A stretch of DNA of 64,000 bases from Tahibacter sp042701255. GTDB taxonomy: Bacteria > Pseudomonadota > Gammaproteobacteria > Xanthomonadales > Rhodanobacteraceae. The position numbers and the translations under genes are program-made. The notes under the pieces are model-generated. The model was not told the DNA's origin. It saw only the letters and a program-made list of their open reading frames with translations, and did not search any database. Below are positions 8,084 to 16,800 of this stretch, in pieces; within the stretch, counting starts at the first letter, position 1; the number at the start of each line of letters is the position of its first letter. Location: positions 1,364,001-1,428,000 of the forward strand of contig NZ_CP170554.1 of NCBI RefSeq assembly GCF_042701255.1. Reading direction: 5' to 3'.

Positions 8084-9704
8084 GCTGAGCAATCAACGCT
8101 CGCAAGTCGTACCTGACGGTGGTGTCGGTAAGGACGAGCTCCCGCATCGTCGCACTATTGACCTTGCGCTTCGTCGAGTAGCAAGCGAACCATCGACCAT
8201 CAACACAAACATAGATGACAGAATCATCGAAAGGTTCGATGCGAAGTGCGATCTCGCGTTTGGTTCCACAGTAGGCGAGCAGTCGATCACTCCAATACCA
8301 TTGCTCGTAGACCTCGACTCCGCGGCCGGGCCAAAGCTTGTAGGCTGACTCTGGTGCTTCAATGGAGCTGGCAACAAGGAACTTGAGGTTCCATGCAGTG
8401 GGCCGACCGCAGCAAGGTAGCGATTGCAGGCCGCCGATACGCAAATCTATCGGTGCGGTTGTAGCGCCACCACGCGGAACAGTGTTGTAGCCCTGGAAAA
8501 TGAAGGCCTCGAAGCATTCGAGCAGATCCACGGGAGAAAACTTCGCTCGCGCGCCTGCTTTGAACCCCGCGGAAAGCTTCCTGGATTTGGCGATGCCAAT
8601 ACCAAAGCCCGGCAAGCCACGTAGGAATCGCTCCTTGAAGGCGCCGAAGGCTCGTTCGACCTCTTTGCCGAACCGAGGATCCTCAGGAGGACGCTCAGCG
8701 CGAGTAATATTCAGTATTGCCAGCATCACGGAGAAGTGGGCGCTACGGAAGTCAGGACCTCCGTCTGTAATGATCATTTCAGGAAGCCGGCCGTGGCGAC
8801 GTACGCAGTCTCGAATGACCAAGGTGCAGGATTTCCGGCTCGGTGGTGAAAACCCGATCCAAATCGCAAGTATTTCACCGGTAAACGCGTCAACCATTGC
8901 GGAAAGCCAGGGTCGCTGGGTTATGACTTTACCATCGATGATGCCGACAATGACCGCGATCTTGCACAGACAGTGGTCGATGTGAGCGACAGCAAATGGA
9001 CGAGTTGCCAGAATTGTTTTTGTCCGGGGGTCGAATGAATTGGCTAGCGCGTTCTGCAACCGTCGCCCGCCGCGTTCAGCAGCACCTTCGGCTAGCCCGC
9101 GTGCGTGCCAGCGTTCGTAGAATGTCGGCAACGAAACAGAATGCTCATGAGAAAATTCCAGCTCAGCCGCTGCTTTCTGGAAGTCGTTTAGGTACTCCCC
9201 GTGCCACTGCTTGATCGACTGAAAAGAGGGGTTCCTGCACGCGCAGGCGATATGCGCCGCGATGTAGGCTTCGTGAACCTGGCTTCGCCGTGTGTCTCGA
9301 TTGCCGCAGCGTTGCCAGCCCGGTTCAAGCGCTGCGGGGTCTTCGCTGCCATCTTCGAATGCACGTCGCCATCGGCGTAGTGTTCGTTTTGAAGGGGGTT
9401 TGCGCGGAAGAGTTTGGCTTGTTGCGACATCGGCGGAGTTGCCAGTCATGTAGGAGATTCTGAAGGCGAGCTCGGCGATGTATTTTGCTCCGGGTAGACT
9501 GCCGTCAATGGCGTCGCCCATTTGCTGCAATGCCTCGTTGAGGTCTCTGCCAGCTGTATGAGCAGACCGGGCGCCGTCGGGACTCGATGAAACCCAGACG
9601 CTGGTCGGATTGCTGAGGAGGCAGCGATCCAGATCAGCGTATATCAGGCCTTTGTCGATGAGGCAGAGAACTGGCGTTGCATCGGCGACCTTCGAGCCGA
9701 TCAA
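8084..9704 (-). pseudogene. tnsB: tnsB-like transposase, C-terminus removed by the IS junction
   Basis: About 540 native codons remain. The frame starts with TTG at 9704, overlapping the tnsA 3' end by 71 nt. N-terminal HTH segments (PPSKRTLRRWRRAFEDG; EFSHEHSVSLPTFYERWHARGL) precede an rve integrase core with the D of AHIDHCLCKIAV, the D of MIITDGGPDF and the E of GKEVERAFGAFKERF. A Mu-transposase-like C-terminal beta-barrel follows (YKLWPGRGVEVYEQWYWSD..IALRIEPFDDSVIYVCVDGRW). TnsB binds the element ends and joins the 3' ends to target DNA. In Tn7 its extreme C-terminus contacts TnsC; here the corresponding tail is missing and about a dozen IS-derived residues are read instead. Confidence 0.85.
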
Positions 9705-10410
9705 GTATCTCGTCGATACGTATGAAGCCTTCTGCTTCGACGATCTTCTGGATCTTCCTCTCTACTCGCGAGCCCGGGCGAGTCGGCGTGTTGGCGCGAA
9801 CACTGGCAAGCAGTCTCAAGTTGTCGCCACGAATCGAATTTAGGCTGCTGGTCGGTATTGAGCGATGCGCGATACCTAGGCGGCCGAATGCTTCAACGGC
9901 AGGTCCATAGGTGTACTCATCGCCGTCAAGGCACCAATCAACAGACCGTTCGGCAACCAGCCGCTGGAGTTCGACGTCGGATTTGATTTCGTATGCGACA
10001 ACTTCGTTGTCGTAGATCACGAGATAGTCGGCGGTGTATAGCACTGGACGTCCGTGCCCGCGTCGATCGACGATCCACAGCGGAGTTGCAATAGGCTGAT
10101 CCAACACTGCCTGCACATCAGTGCGGTGGTCGAGGTCGAGCAGGAAAAGAAACTCGCCCGATAGTGACTCCGCCTGCAGCACCACGCGATGCCGCTGCAT
10201 GGCTACGTCAAGGATCATGTTGCGCTTTCGAACTTTTCCTACCTTTCGATCGGGCGGCGCACAGAGCACGTTGAGGACGTACTCAACACCAGGCTCCGAC
10301 AATTTCAAGCTACGCAAGAACGCAGCTTGCGCCCCTGTGTCCGAAGGCTGGACATTGCGAAACAGGTTGCTGGCGTCTGCCGGGCAATCTTCGTGCGTAG
10401 AGGTATTCAT
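9634..10410 (-). CDS. tnsA: TnsA-like transposon endonuclease
   Basis: 258 residues from an ATG at 10410 preceded by a near-perfect Shine-Dalgarno (AGGAGGTGAG). The PVLYTADYLVIYDNEVVAYEIKSD block (about 123-145) carries the D...ExK nuclease signature of TnsA, which cuts the 5' ends of Tn7-like elements so that excision is complete rather than replicative. Upstream SGEFLFLLDLDHRTDVQAVLDQP matches the position of the conserved Glu-containing helix. Downstream winged-helix-like sequence (KIQKIVEAEGFIRIDEILDRLEG) is seen. It overlaps tnsB. TnsC is not found anywhere in the window, so TnsA cannot work in the usual TnsABC machine. Confidence 0.8.
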   Translation of the reverse strand: MNTSTHEDCPADASNLFRNVQPSDTGAQAAFLRSLKLSEPGVEYVLNVLCAPPDRKVGKVRKRNMILDVAMQRHRVVLQAESLSGEFLFLLDLDHRTDVQAVLDQPIATPLWIVDRRGHGRPVLYTADYLVIYDNEVVAYEIKSDVELQRLVAERSVDWCLDGDEYTYGPAVEAFGRLGIAHRSIPTSSLNSIRGDNLRLLASVRANTPTRPGSRVERKIQKIVEAEGFIRIDEILDRLEGRRCNASSLPHRQRPDIR

Positions 10411-10710
10411 CGCGACTCACCTCCTGTTTGGCCACTACCGACCTGGCGATCGAGCCTTGCGATCGCAGGAGTAGTGACTTCTGGGCGAAGTGCACCTGCG
10501 GCGCAGGCTCTGAAGAGCCCGCGCCCGTTGACTTCTGCAGCAGGAGGGATGACGATGCTGACGCGGGCCAGAAAAACCGCGTCTCTAGAACGGTCTGCGG
10601 ATGCCACTCCCAGACCGTTCGCATTTTCAGCCTCCGCATTACGACATCGGAGTGGGGGAGCTAGCTCATGGAAGCTCTCCTCAGGCACCTGAATGATGAG
10701 GCTGACAGCT
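10411..10710. other. 300-bp gap upstream of tnsA
   Basis: No convincing gene. A minus-strand frame overlapping the end of the small regulator gene has no recognisable features. The tnsA Shine-Dalgarno lies at 10414-10425. No copies of the terminal repeat were seen here. Confidence 0.5.
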
Positions 10711-10953
10711 TCACGGCGCGGCCTGATGCTGGCCCATTGCGTCGGCAAACCATTTTGCGAACTCGGTTGTCCGAACGAACCAGCCCCGTCGGCCCGGTAG
10801 CGCTATGCACTCGACTGGCACAGCGCCCCGAGGAACAGCCTTTCTGGCTGCATCAAGCGATGGAAACGAGAGCTGGCGCCACACGCGGCTGAGGGGAACG
10901 TATGGCCCGAACTCGAGCAGGAGCTCTTGGTGCAGAGATTCCGGAGTCTTCAT
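10711..10953 (-). CDS. small DNA-binding regulator, PrtN-like
   Basis: 80 residues. The layout LLLEFGPYVPLSRVWRQLSFPSLDAARKAVPRGAVPVECIAL..GWFVRTTEFAKWFADAM resembles the PrtN/AlpA-type small HTH proteins: a short helix, PLxxV, an A-rich recognition segment, a basic beta turn, then a helix after V/RxxD/E. Such proteins activate phage-tail or mobile-element genes. It is the first gene of the transposition module and may control tnsA. Family resemblance is by eye only; the alternative is a generic excisionase-like protein. Confidence 0.5.
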   Translation of the reverse strand: MKTPESLHQELLLEFGPYVPLSRVWRQLSFPSLDAARKAVPRGAVPVECIALPGRRGWFVRTTEFAKWFADAMGQHQAAP

Positions 10954-11247
10954 CGAAGGGCTCGTAGGTCCGGACTAACTGCGACGCACTATCGCGCTAT
11001 AGCCATTTCCGCGCAAGTCAATGTTTTTGTTAATCAAATATTGTAACGATGAAATTCTAACTCTATGCTCAATGCATGTGTTAGAGAGTCGCCACTAGCA
11101 ACTCGTCAACTTGCAGCGCTTCTACCGGATGAGATGAGGTGCGAGCTCAGATCATGGAGAGGAGAGGCATTCGGTATTGCGCTGGTTGCTAGCGATGCGC
11201 CTCATCTGCCAGGAAGGCTGAGCGGTGGGTGTGATCGTTGGGCTTTG
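10954..11247. promoter_or_regulatory. AT-rich intergenic region, probable promoter of the tns module
   Basis: This 294-bp gap is much richer in A/T than its surroundings, especially 11018-11065. On the minus strand TTGACT is followed after 14 bases by TATAGC, a short-spaced promoter-like pair reading toward the PrtN-like gene. The upstream neighbour, drmC, ends at 11248 on the same strand, so this may also contain the end of the DISARM transcript. No clear terminator hairpin was found. Confidence 0.35.
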
Positions 11248-12012
11248 TCATGAAGACCGTTGAAGCAGTCCGATGTCTATCAGAGCCTGTAGGTGGTCGT
11301 TCAAGGTCTTCGGAACTGGCCCTCCATGGATAAGAACGCCAGCCTCCATGTTCTTCTCTAAAGCGTGCCCCGTCAGATTCGCACTGGTGATGAAAGCTCG
11401 TGCACCGTCGATGACTGCAATCTTCGCGTGAACCTTGCCGTCCACGAAGGGCTCCGATCGCTCCTTCCACGTGAAGATCTCAACCGCAGGAACTCCTGAG
11501 CGCATCAATGTCGCGGGATCGAGGGTTAGTGTGCCGCCATGGTCCGTCGAGGCTTCGAGCAGGATGCGGAGGCGAACACCTCGACCCGCAGCTTCATTCA
11601 TAGCGCTTATGACACTGCGGACGTCATAGGCGACGAAACTGACGAGAAAGAGGTCGGACTTGGCAGTCGCAATAATGTCGAGAAGAACTTGCTCAGTGCG
11701 CCTTGTTGGTACAAAGCGCGTCGTCGGCCCGGTCCAGACCAATTCAATGCTCAACTCGCGTTCGACGCGCAGGCGGGTTTCGGAAGCGCCGAGGAGCATA
11801 CCAGCTACCTCGTCGCCGCTCGCTTGTACTTTTTCCCATGCTGTTACCACACGTGCTATGACGGCACGCGCGGCGGGCGTATCCGCGAGCCTATGCACAG
11901 CCGGCGCAGCCCGAGGCGATGCGAGCCCGCGAAACGCCGACGCAATAGTGCGCACCTTCGCAGGGGAGACGAGTGCCACTAGGTCTACTACCGCATCGAG
12001 GAGCGTTTCCAT
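11248..12012 (-). CDS. drmC: DISARM DrmC, phospholipase D-like protein
   Basis: 254 residues. The C-terminal half holds one HKD motif: VHAKIAVIDGARAFITSANLTGHALEKNMEAG (H-x-K-x4-D, then the SxN of the family), with an upstream degenerate partner region (LFLVSFVAYDVRSVISAMNEAAGRGVRLRILLEA). PLD-family proteins cleave phosphodiesters. In DISARM, DrmC is the third core gene and has been reported as less essential than DrmA/B. Its ATG overlaps the drmB stop by one base (TGATG), and it is the last gene of the operon. Confidence 0.9.
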   Translation of the reverse strand: METLLDAVVDLVALVSPAKVRTIASAFRGLASPRAAPAVHRLADTPAARAVIARVVTAWEKVQASGDEVAGMLLGASETRLRVERELSIELVWTGPTTRFVPTRRTEQVLLDIIATAKSDLFLVSFVAYDVRSVISAMNEAAGRGVRLRILLEASTDHGGTLTLDPATLMRSGVPAVEIFTWKERSEPFVDGKVHAKIAVIDGARAFITSANLTGHALEKNMEAGVLIHGGPVPKTLNDHLQALIDIGLLQRSS

Positions 12013-13853
12013 CAGATCCCCGTGAAGAACGCTGCATCGGTTACTTGCAGCGTCGGGATGACGAGGGCGCGATCAAGGTAGCGGTTGCCGCATTCACACG
12101 AGGTCTCGGAGACGAATGAGCACGCGTGGCACGAGGCGGCGTGCAGCGACGAGTCGGTTCTCGGGTTGTGCTCTGCGCACAAAGGGTCGGACGCGCAGAT
12201 CTTCGCGCGGTCGAGCGCTTGTCGCAGTAGGCGCCCGAGGTTCTCCGGCTTGCCGAGATCGACGAGGCCTCCCAGCGTGCCGTCGGAGTCGGCCGCTGCG
12301 GTGTAGATCAAGATGCCTGCTTGTTTCTTGCCGTCCTCTGTGTCCGCGTAGACGCGCTCACGGATGCTAGCGGCGTTATATCCGCAGTCGAGTGCGAGCT
12401 CGCGGATGAGCAAGTGTGCGATGGTGTGAAGCAGCGCGAAGCGCATGCCGGGAAAACCGAGATCGGGCTCAAGTCCGCGTCGCGCGCGCCATCCACGATG
12501 TCCTCGACGAAGTTCGGCTTCTTGGGTGCGCGGCCCCTGTCCCGCAGCCCAGGCCACAAGCGCGTCTTCCGAGAATTGCAGGAAGATGCCTTCGCCGTGA
12601 ACTTGCGTCGCAGGCACCCAGTTGGGCGCGGTACGTCCTAGGGGCGCGCGCGGTGCACGTTCCGTTCCTCCCCCTTCGCTTGGCGACTCGACGCGGGTGA
12701 AGCCAATAAGCGCGTTCACTTCGCGCAACCGCTCAAGTAGCAGCACGCGCGAAACGTAGGGCTCGAAGCCCTTGGGCACGTCCGACTTTTTGCTCATAAA
12801 GTGCGGGTAGTCGATCGGCGGTGTTGGCGACGTGAGCACGTTCCATTCGGGGCCCTTCAGGTCGAGATCTTCGTCACCTTCAGTGCTGCTGCGATGGGCT
12901 TGAATTGCGTCCCAGACCTGGTCGCCTGTGAAGGCTTCGATGCCAGGGAGCTGTGCCGACTTTTTCAGCGTCTTCACGACAGTTGCCACTTCGACGGCGC
13001 TCTCGACATCCTCGAAAAACGTCCAACCATCGGCGACGAGCTGCGCAAGCGGGCTCCCCGTCTGCGGGATCGCGAGCACCGAGAGAGGCACCGGAAACCA
13101 ACCGTTCGTCGCGCCGAGCAGAATGGCACGCGGGGTTTCTGTGCAGCCACCCTCGAACTTGTTGAGGTGCGGGTGTCGTCCGCGGCATCCCGGAAGATTG
13201 TCCTCGCCAGCCTGCCCGAAGGCCTGGGCCATGCTCTTGGCCGCGCTGCAAGAATCGCAGCGCACCCAAAGGTTCTCGGTCTGGAGCGAGGCGCCGCTCT
13301 CGAAGAAGCGCAACGTCCCCATGCAGCCGCTTGCTCCACTGTGGACGAACCAGTGCCACGGAAAGTCGTCGAGATGGCCATCGCGGCACGCGAGAAGGAA
13401 GCGCGCAGGCACCGCGTCGGCATCGCGAGATTTCTGGTCGCCGCGCGAACCGGTGCACCCCTTGTGGACGAAGCAGGTCCTCTCGGGTCGGTAGCGGTTC
13501 GGCTTCAGCTCGAAGAGGCCTGCGTCAAAAGGCGAGAGCAAGCCGCACTTCACGCAGCGCATCCAGCGAGGGAACGGCTTCACCGGCACGCCGACGAGCG
13601 CCTCGGCTGAGAATGGATCGACGGCGTCGCTGTCGGTCAGCGGTGGCATGCGTAGCGATTCGACCTGGTCGCCAAGTACGCGGCGCACGTTGGCGAGCAG
13701 CCGCGCCTCCTGGATCGGCTGGCAGCGCCCGATCTCCCAGCGGTCGATGCCCATCGTGACGACCGAAAGATTCGGCAGATCGATCAGCGCGCCGGGCCCG
13801 TAGGTCCAGAGAAGCTGGCTCGGTCGGACTTCGCCCACGGGCGTCTTGCTCAT
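12012..13853 (-). CDS. drmB: DISARM DrmB, DUF1998 protein
   Basis: 613 residues. The N-terminus PSQLLWTYGPGALIDLPNLSVVTMGID is the usual DUF1998-associated start. Clustered Cys pairs at MRCVKCG, VRCDSCS and the C-terminal DPLCAEH..CHACSFVSETSCECGN indicate zinc binding. The HTIAHLLIRELALDCGYNAASIRERVY block is the conserved DUF1998 core. DrmB works with the DrmA helicase to recognise and block incoming DNA. The start overlaps the drmA stop as ATGA, and the stop overlaps drmC. No damage is visible. Confidence 0.92.
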   Translation of the reverse strand: MSKTPVGEVRPSQLLWTYGPGALIDLPNLSVVTMGIDRWEIGRCQPIQEARLLANVRRVLGDQVESLRMPPLTDSDAVDPFSAEALVGVPVKPFPRWMRCVKCGLLSPFDAGLFELKPNRYRPERTCFVHKGCTGSRGDQKSRDADAVPARFLLACRDGHLDDFPWHWFVHSGASGCMGTLRFFESGASLQTENLWVRCDSCSAAKSMAQAFGQAGEDNLPGCRGRHPHLNKFEGGCTETPRAILLGATNGWFPVPLSVLAIPQTGSPLAQLVADGWTFFEDVESAVEVATVVKTLKKSAQLPGIEAFTGDQVWDAIQAHRSSTEGDEDLDLKGPEWNVLTSPTPPIDYPHFMSKKSDVPKGFEPYVSRVLLLERLREVNALIGFTRVESPSEGGGTERAPRAPLGRTAPNWVPATQVHGEGIFLQFSEDALVAWAAGQGPRTQEAELRRGHRGWRARRGLEPDLGFPGMRFALLHTIAHLLIRELALDCGYNAASIRERVYADTEDGKKQAGILIYTAAADSDGTLGGLVDLGKPENLGRLLRQALDRAKICASDPLCAEHNPRTDSSLHAASCHACSFVSETSCECGNRYLDRALVIPTLQVTDAAFFTGI

Positions 13854-16800
13854 GGCGAGCCCTCCCCATTTTCTTCAGTTGTCGCGTCATTTTCGGGTAT
13901 GGGGCGCGGGCGCCAGACCGGGTCTTGGTTCGAGCGCTCGTCCTCCATCACGAGGTTCACGCCGGGCTCGACCTCGCGCATGGACATGGGCACGGTCCAT
14001 TTCGACCATGGCCTGATCCCCGGCGCCTCAAGCAGAGCATAGGCGGTCGGGCCAGCGCCGAATTTCTGGTAAACGAGGACGCGCCCGGGCACGGCCGCCT
14101 CCTTCGCCCACTCGTCAGCGCGGCTCTTCAGCTCGGCGTTCGCCAGATTCTTCTTCGCGGAGTTCTCCGTGACCTCCCACGTCCGCTCAGTCACCGTGTC
14201 GACAGTCGAGACCATCTCTGGACGACTTGGGCTGGAAAGTGCTCCAGCGCCAGGGTTGGGGCTAAACTGCTCGAAGCGGTTCCGCATCATCGAGAGCATT
14301 GTCCCCGTAAGACCACGGTCCATCGCGCGCGGGGAGAACGGTGTAACAGACTGCGCTTCAACGTGTTGGTAGAAGGTCGCGTGATAGTGCTCGAAGGTCT
14401 CGTAGTGCGAGAGGTCGCGTGGCCGCGCCCAGGTAAGCACCGCCGCGACGAGGCCGGGGAAGGCACGGCCCACGCGACTCGTAGCCTGGATGTATTCAGC
14501 TGTGCCCTTGGGCTGGCCGTTCACCACCATGACACCGAGACGGTTTACGTCGACGCCGACGGAGAGCATGTTGGTTGCGAGCACGACGTCGATTGGTCGA
14601 GGAGCAGCCGGGCGCTGGCTATCGGAACCGGACGAAGGATTGGCCGACGGGCGCGCGAACCTGCCGGTATTCGCATCCAACACTCCATCGAAGGGAATCT
14701 CCAATTGATCGAGGTACTTGGGAATCTCGGCATTGCTCACGCGTGACGTAAGCTCCGCGATGATCCCCACACGTCTCTGTTCGAGACCAGGACGCTCGAC
14801 GAGGCTCATCTTCACGCGGAAGGAACGTGTCTGGACGTCGTCTTCCGCAAGACGCTTCATTCCGCCGAGCTCGCGGAGTGAGTTGAAGTAGCCGACCAGC
14901 GTCATATAGGGGTCGGCTACCGGACCGAACGCATCGAAGAGTCCCTGCGCCGCGGTAAGAAACGCAGTGTACGTGCGGATGAGAACAGCGGGCCTTGAGC
15001 TACCGGGCGAGCAGATACCCATGTACCTTCGGCCCGGCTTACTCTCGACAGAGCGTTGAACAGAGAAGAAGTCGTCTTCGACGTCTAGCGCCTTCGGTGG
15101 AAAGATCGCGAGCCGTCGCATGAACACGTTGCGCACTTGATCGGCCGCGCGCCGCACCGTCGCTGTCGACGCCACGACCTTTGGGCGTATCTTCGACTTG
15201 CCGATCTTCCATGAGCAAAGGTCGTCGACGGCAGTCTCGTAAAGCCCGACCATCGTCCCGAGTGGACCGCCGATGAGATGGAACTCATCCTGGATGATGA
15301 GATCCGGTGGGCGTACCCCGACGACTGCCTTCACCTTTGCGGCGGGGTGAGGCTTCCTCGCTCGGTGGCCACTACCGCATCCGTGTCCCGGCCAGAGCAG
15401 TCCGTGACGCTCGCACTCTTCGCGCACGTTACCGAAAAGCGTCCCCACCTCGGCGCGCCACGCCATCATCGCGAACTTGTCGACGGTGGAGATCATCATG
15501 GTCGGAGGCCGATGGTAGATTTCCTCGTCTACGAGCTTCACGGGCAGCCCGGGGTGCGCGTTGCCGCTTGATCTCGCCTTGGTGAACTCGCACTGCGAGA
15601 GTTTGTCGCCGCAATAGATGGCTGTACGCCCCGCGGTCTTATCGACCTCAATGTCGCGCCCGGGCTGAATCTCGGTCCCGCACCAAGGGCAACTCGTGAG
15701 CTGCGCGGGCGACGCGATGCCGGCACGATTGCGGTCCCTGTCGCGGATAGCCTCGATGGCTTGATGCGAGACTTCTGTGGTCCCTGGCGTAACCTTGTTG
15801 CCGACCCACAGACCGAGCGTGAACGGCTCCATGCCCCACTTCGCGACGTCACCGGTGCGGACTAATTCCATCGCGCAGAGCAGCGTTGCAGCGCGTTGGA
15901 ACTGCTGCAACGTCAAGAGCCGCAGCGTGTAGCGCATGATGACGGCAAGCCCACGCCCGCCATCAAGGTTCTCGAAGACGTCCTGCAGACGACGAATGCC
16001 CATCGCGAAGGCGGCGACGCCCAAGTACGCCTCGGTCTTACCGCCGCCCGTGGGGAACCACAGCAAGTCGACGAAGGCCTCGGCGGGGTTAGTACGATCG
16101 GGGTGCTTGGGATCTGCGAGTGACGGGATCGACAGAAGAAGGAACGCGAGCTGGAACGGTCTCCAAGAGCGGTTCTTTCGGACCTCGACCGATTCGAGCG
16201 TCAGCTCCTCGCCGCGACGTCGCTTGAGCGCGTAAATGCCTCTGACACGCTGCTGGGCCATTGCGCGATTGGCGAAGCGGAACGCCTCAAGTGCATTTGG
16301 GTCGGCGAGCAGCACATTGAGCCCCGCGCGCAGCCGTTCGAGCATCGATTTGCAGCGGTCGAGCGCCTCATTTGCTGGGACGTCGTAGCCCTTGATCTCC
16401 CGGCCAACGCGCGCGCACTGCTCGTCGATCCATGCAGCGTAGTCGTCGACTAGCGTCTTTAGTGCTTCTTCGAGCGGCTCCTTGTCGAGTTCGGCAAGCG
16501 TAAGCATGTCGAGCCAGCCTCGCTCGACCATCTTCTTCATCGCGGCGCGGTCGTCGAGATCGAGACCTGGGGGCTCGGTGACGGGCACCTCATAGCTCGG
16601 AATGACCTCGGTGCCAACCGCGATGGCGCGGGTCGGATCGTCGTCAGGTGTCTTGGCATGAACGGCAACACCGTGACCCACGGCGAACTCCACGCGGCGC
16701 CGGTAGATGAGGCCGAGGTGGTCACGCTCTACGTCCTCCACGACGACGTCGCTACTCGGACGGCGCAAGAACACGGGCGCGTCAGTAGCCCCGCCCGAGC

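Noticed and set aside
10407..10748. 113-codon minus-strand frame before tnsA
   Set aside because: It overlaps the end of the PrtN-like gene, has no Shine-Dalgarno and no recognisable motif.
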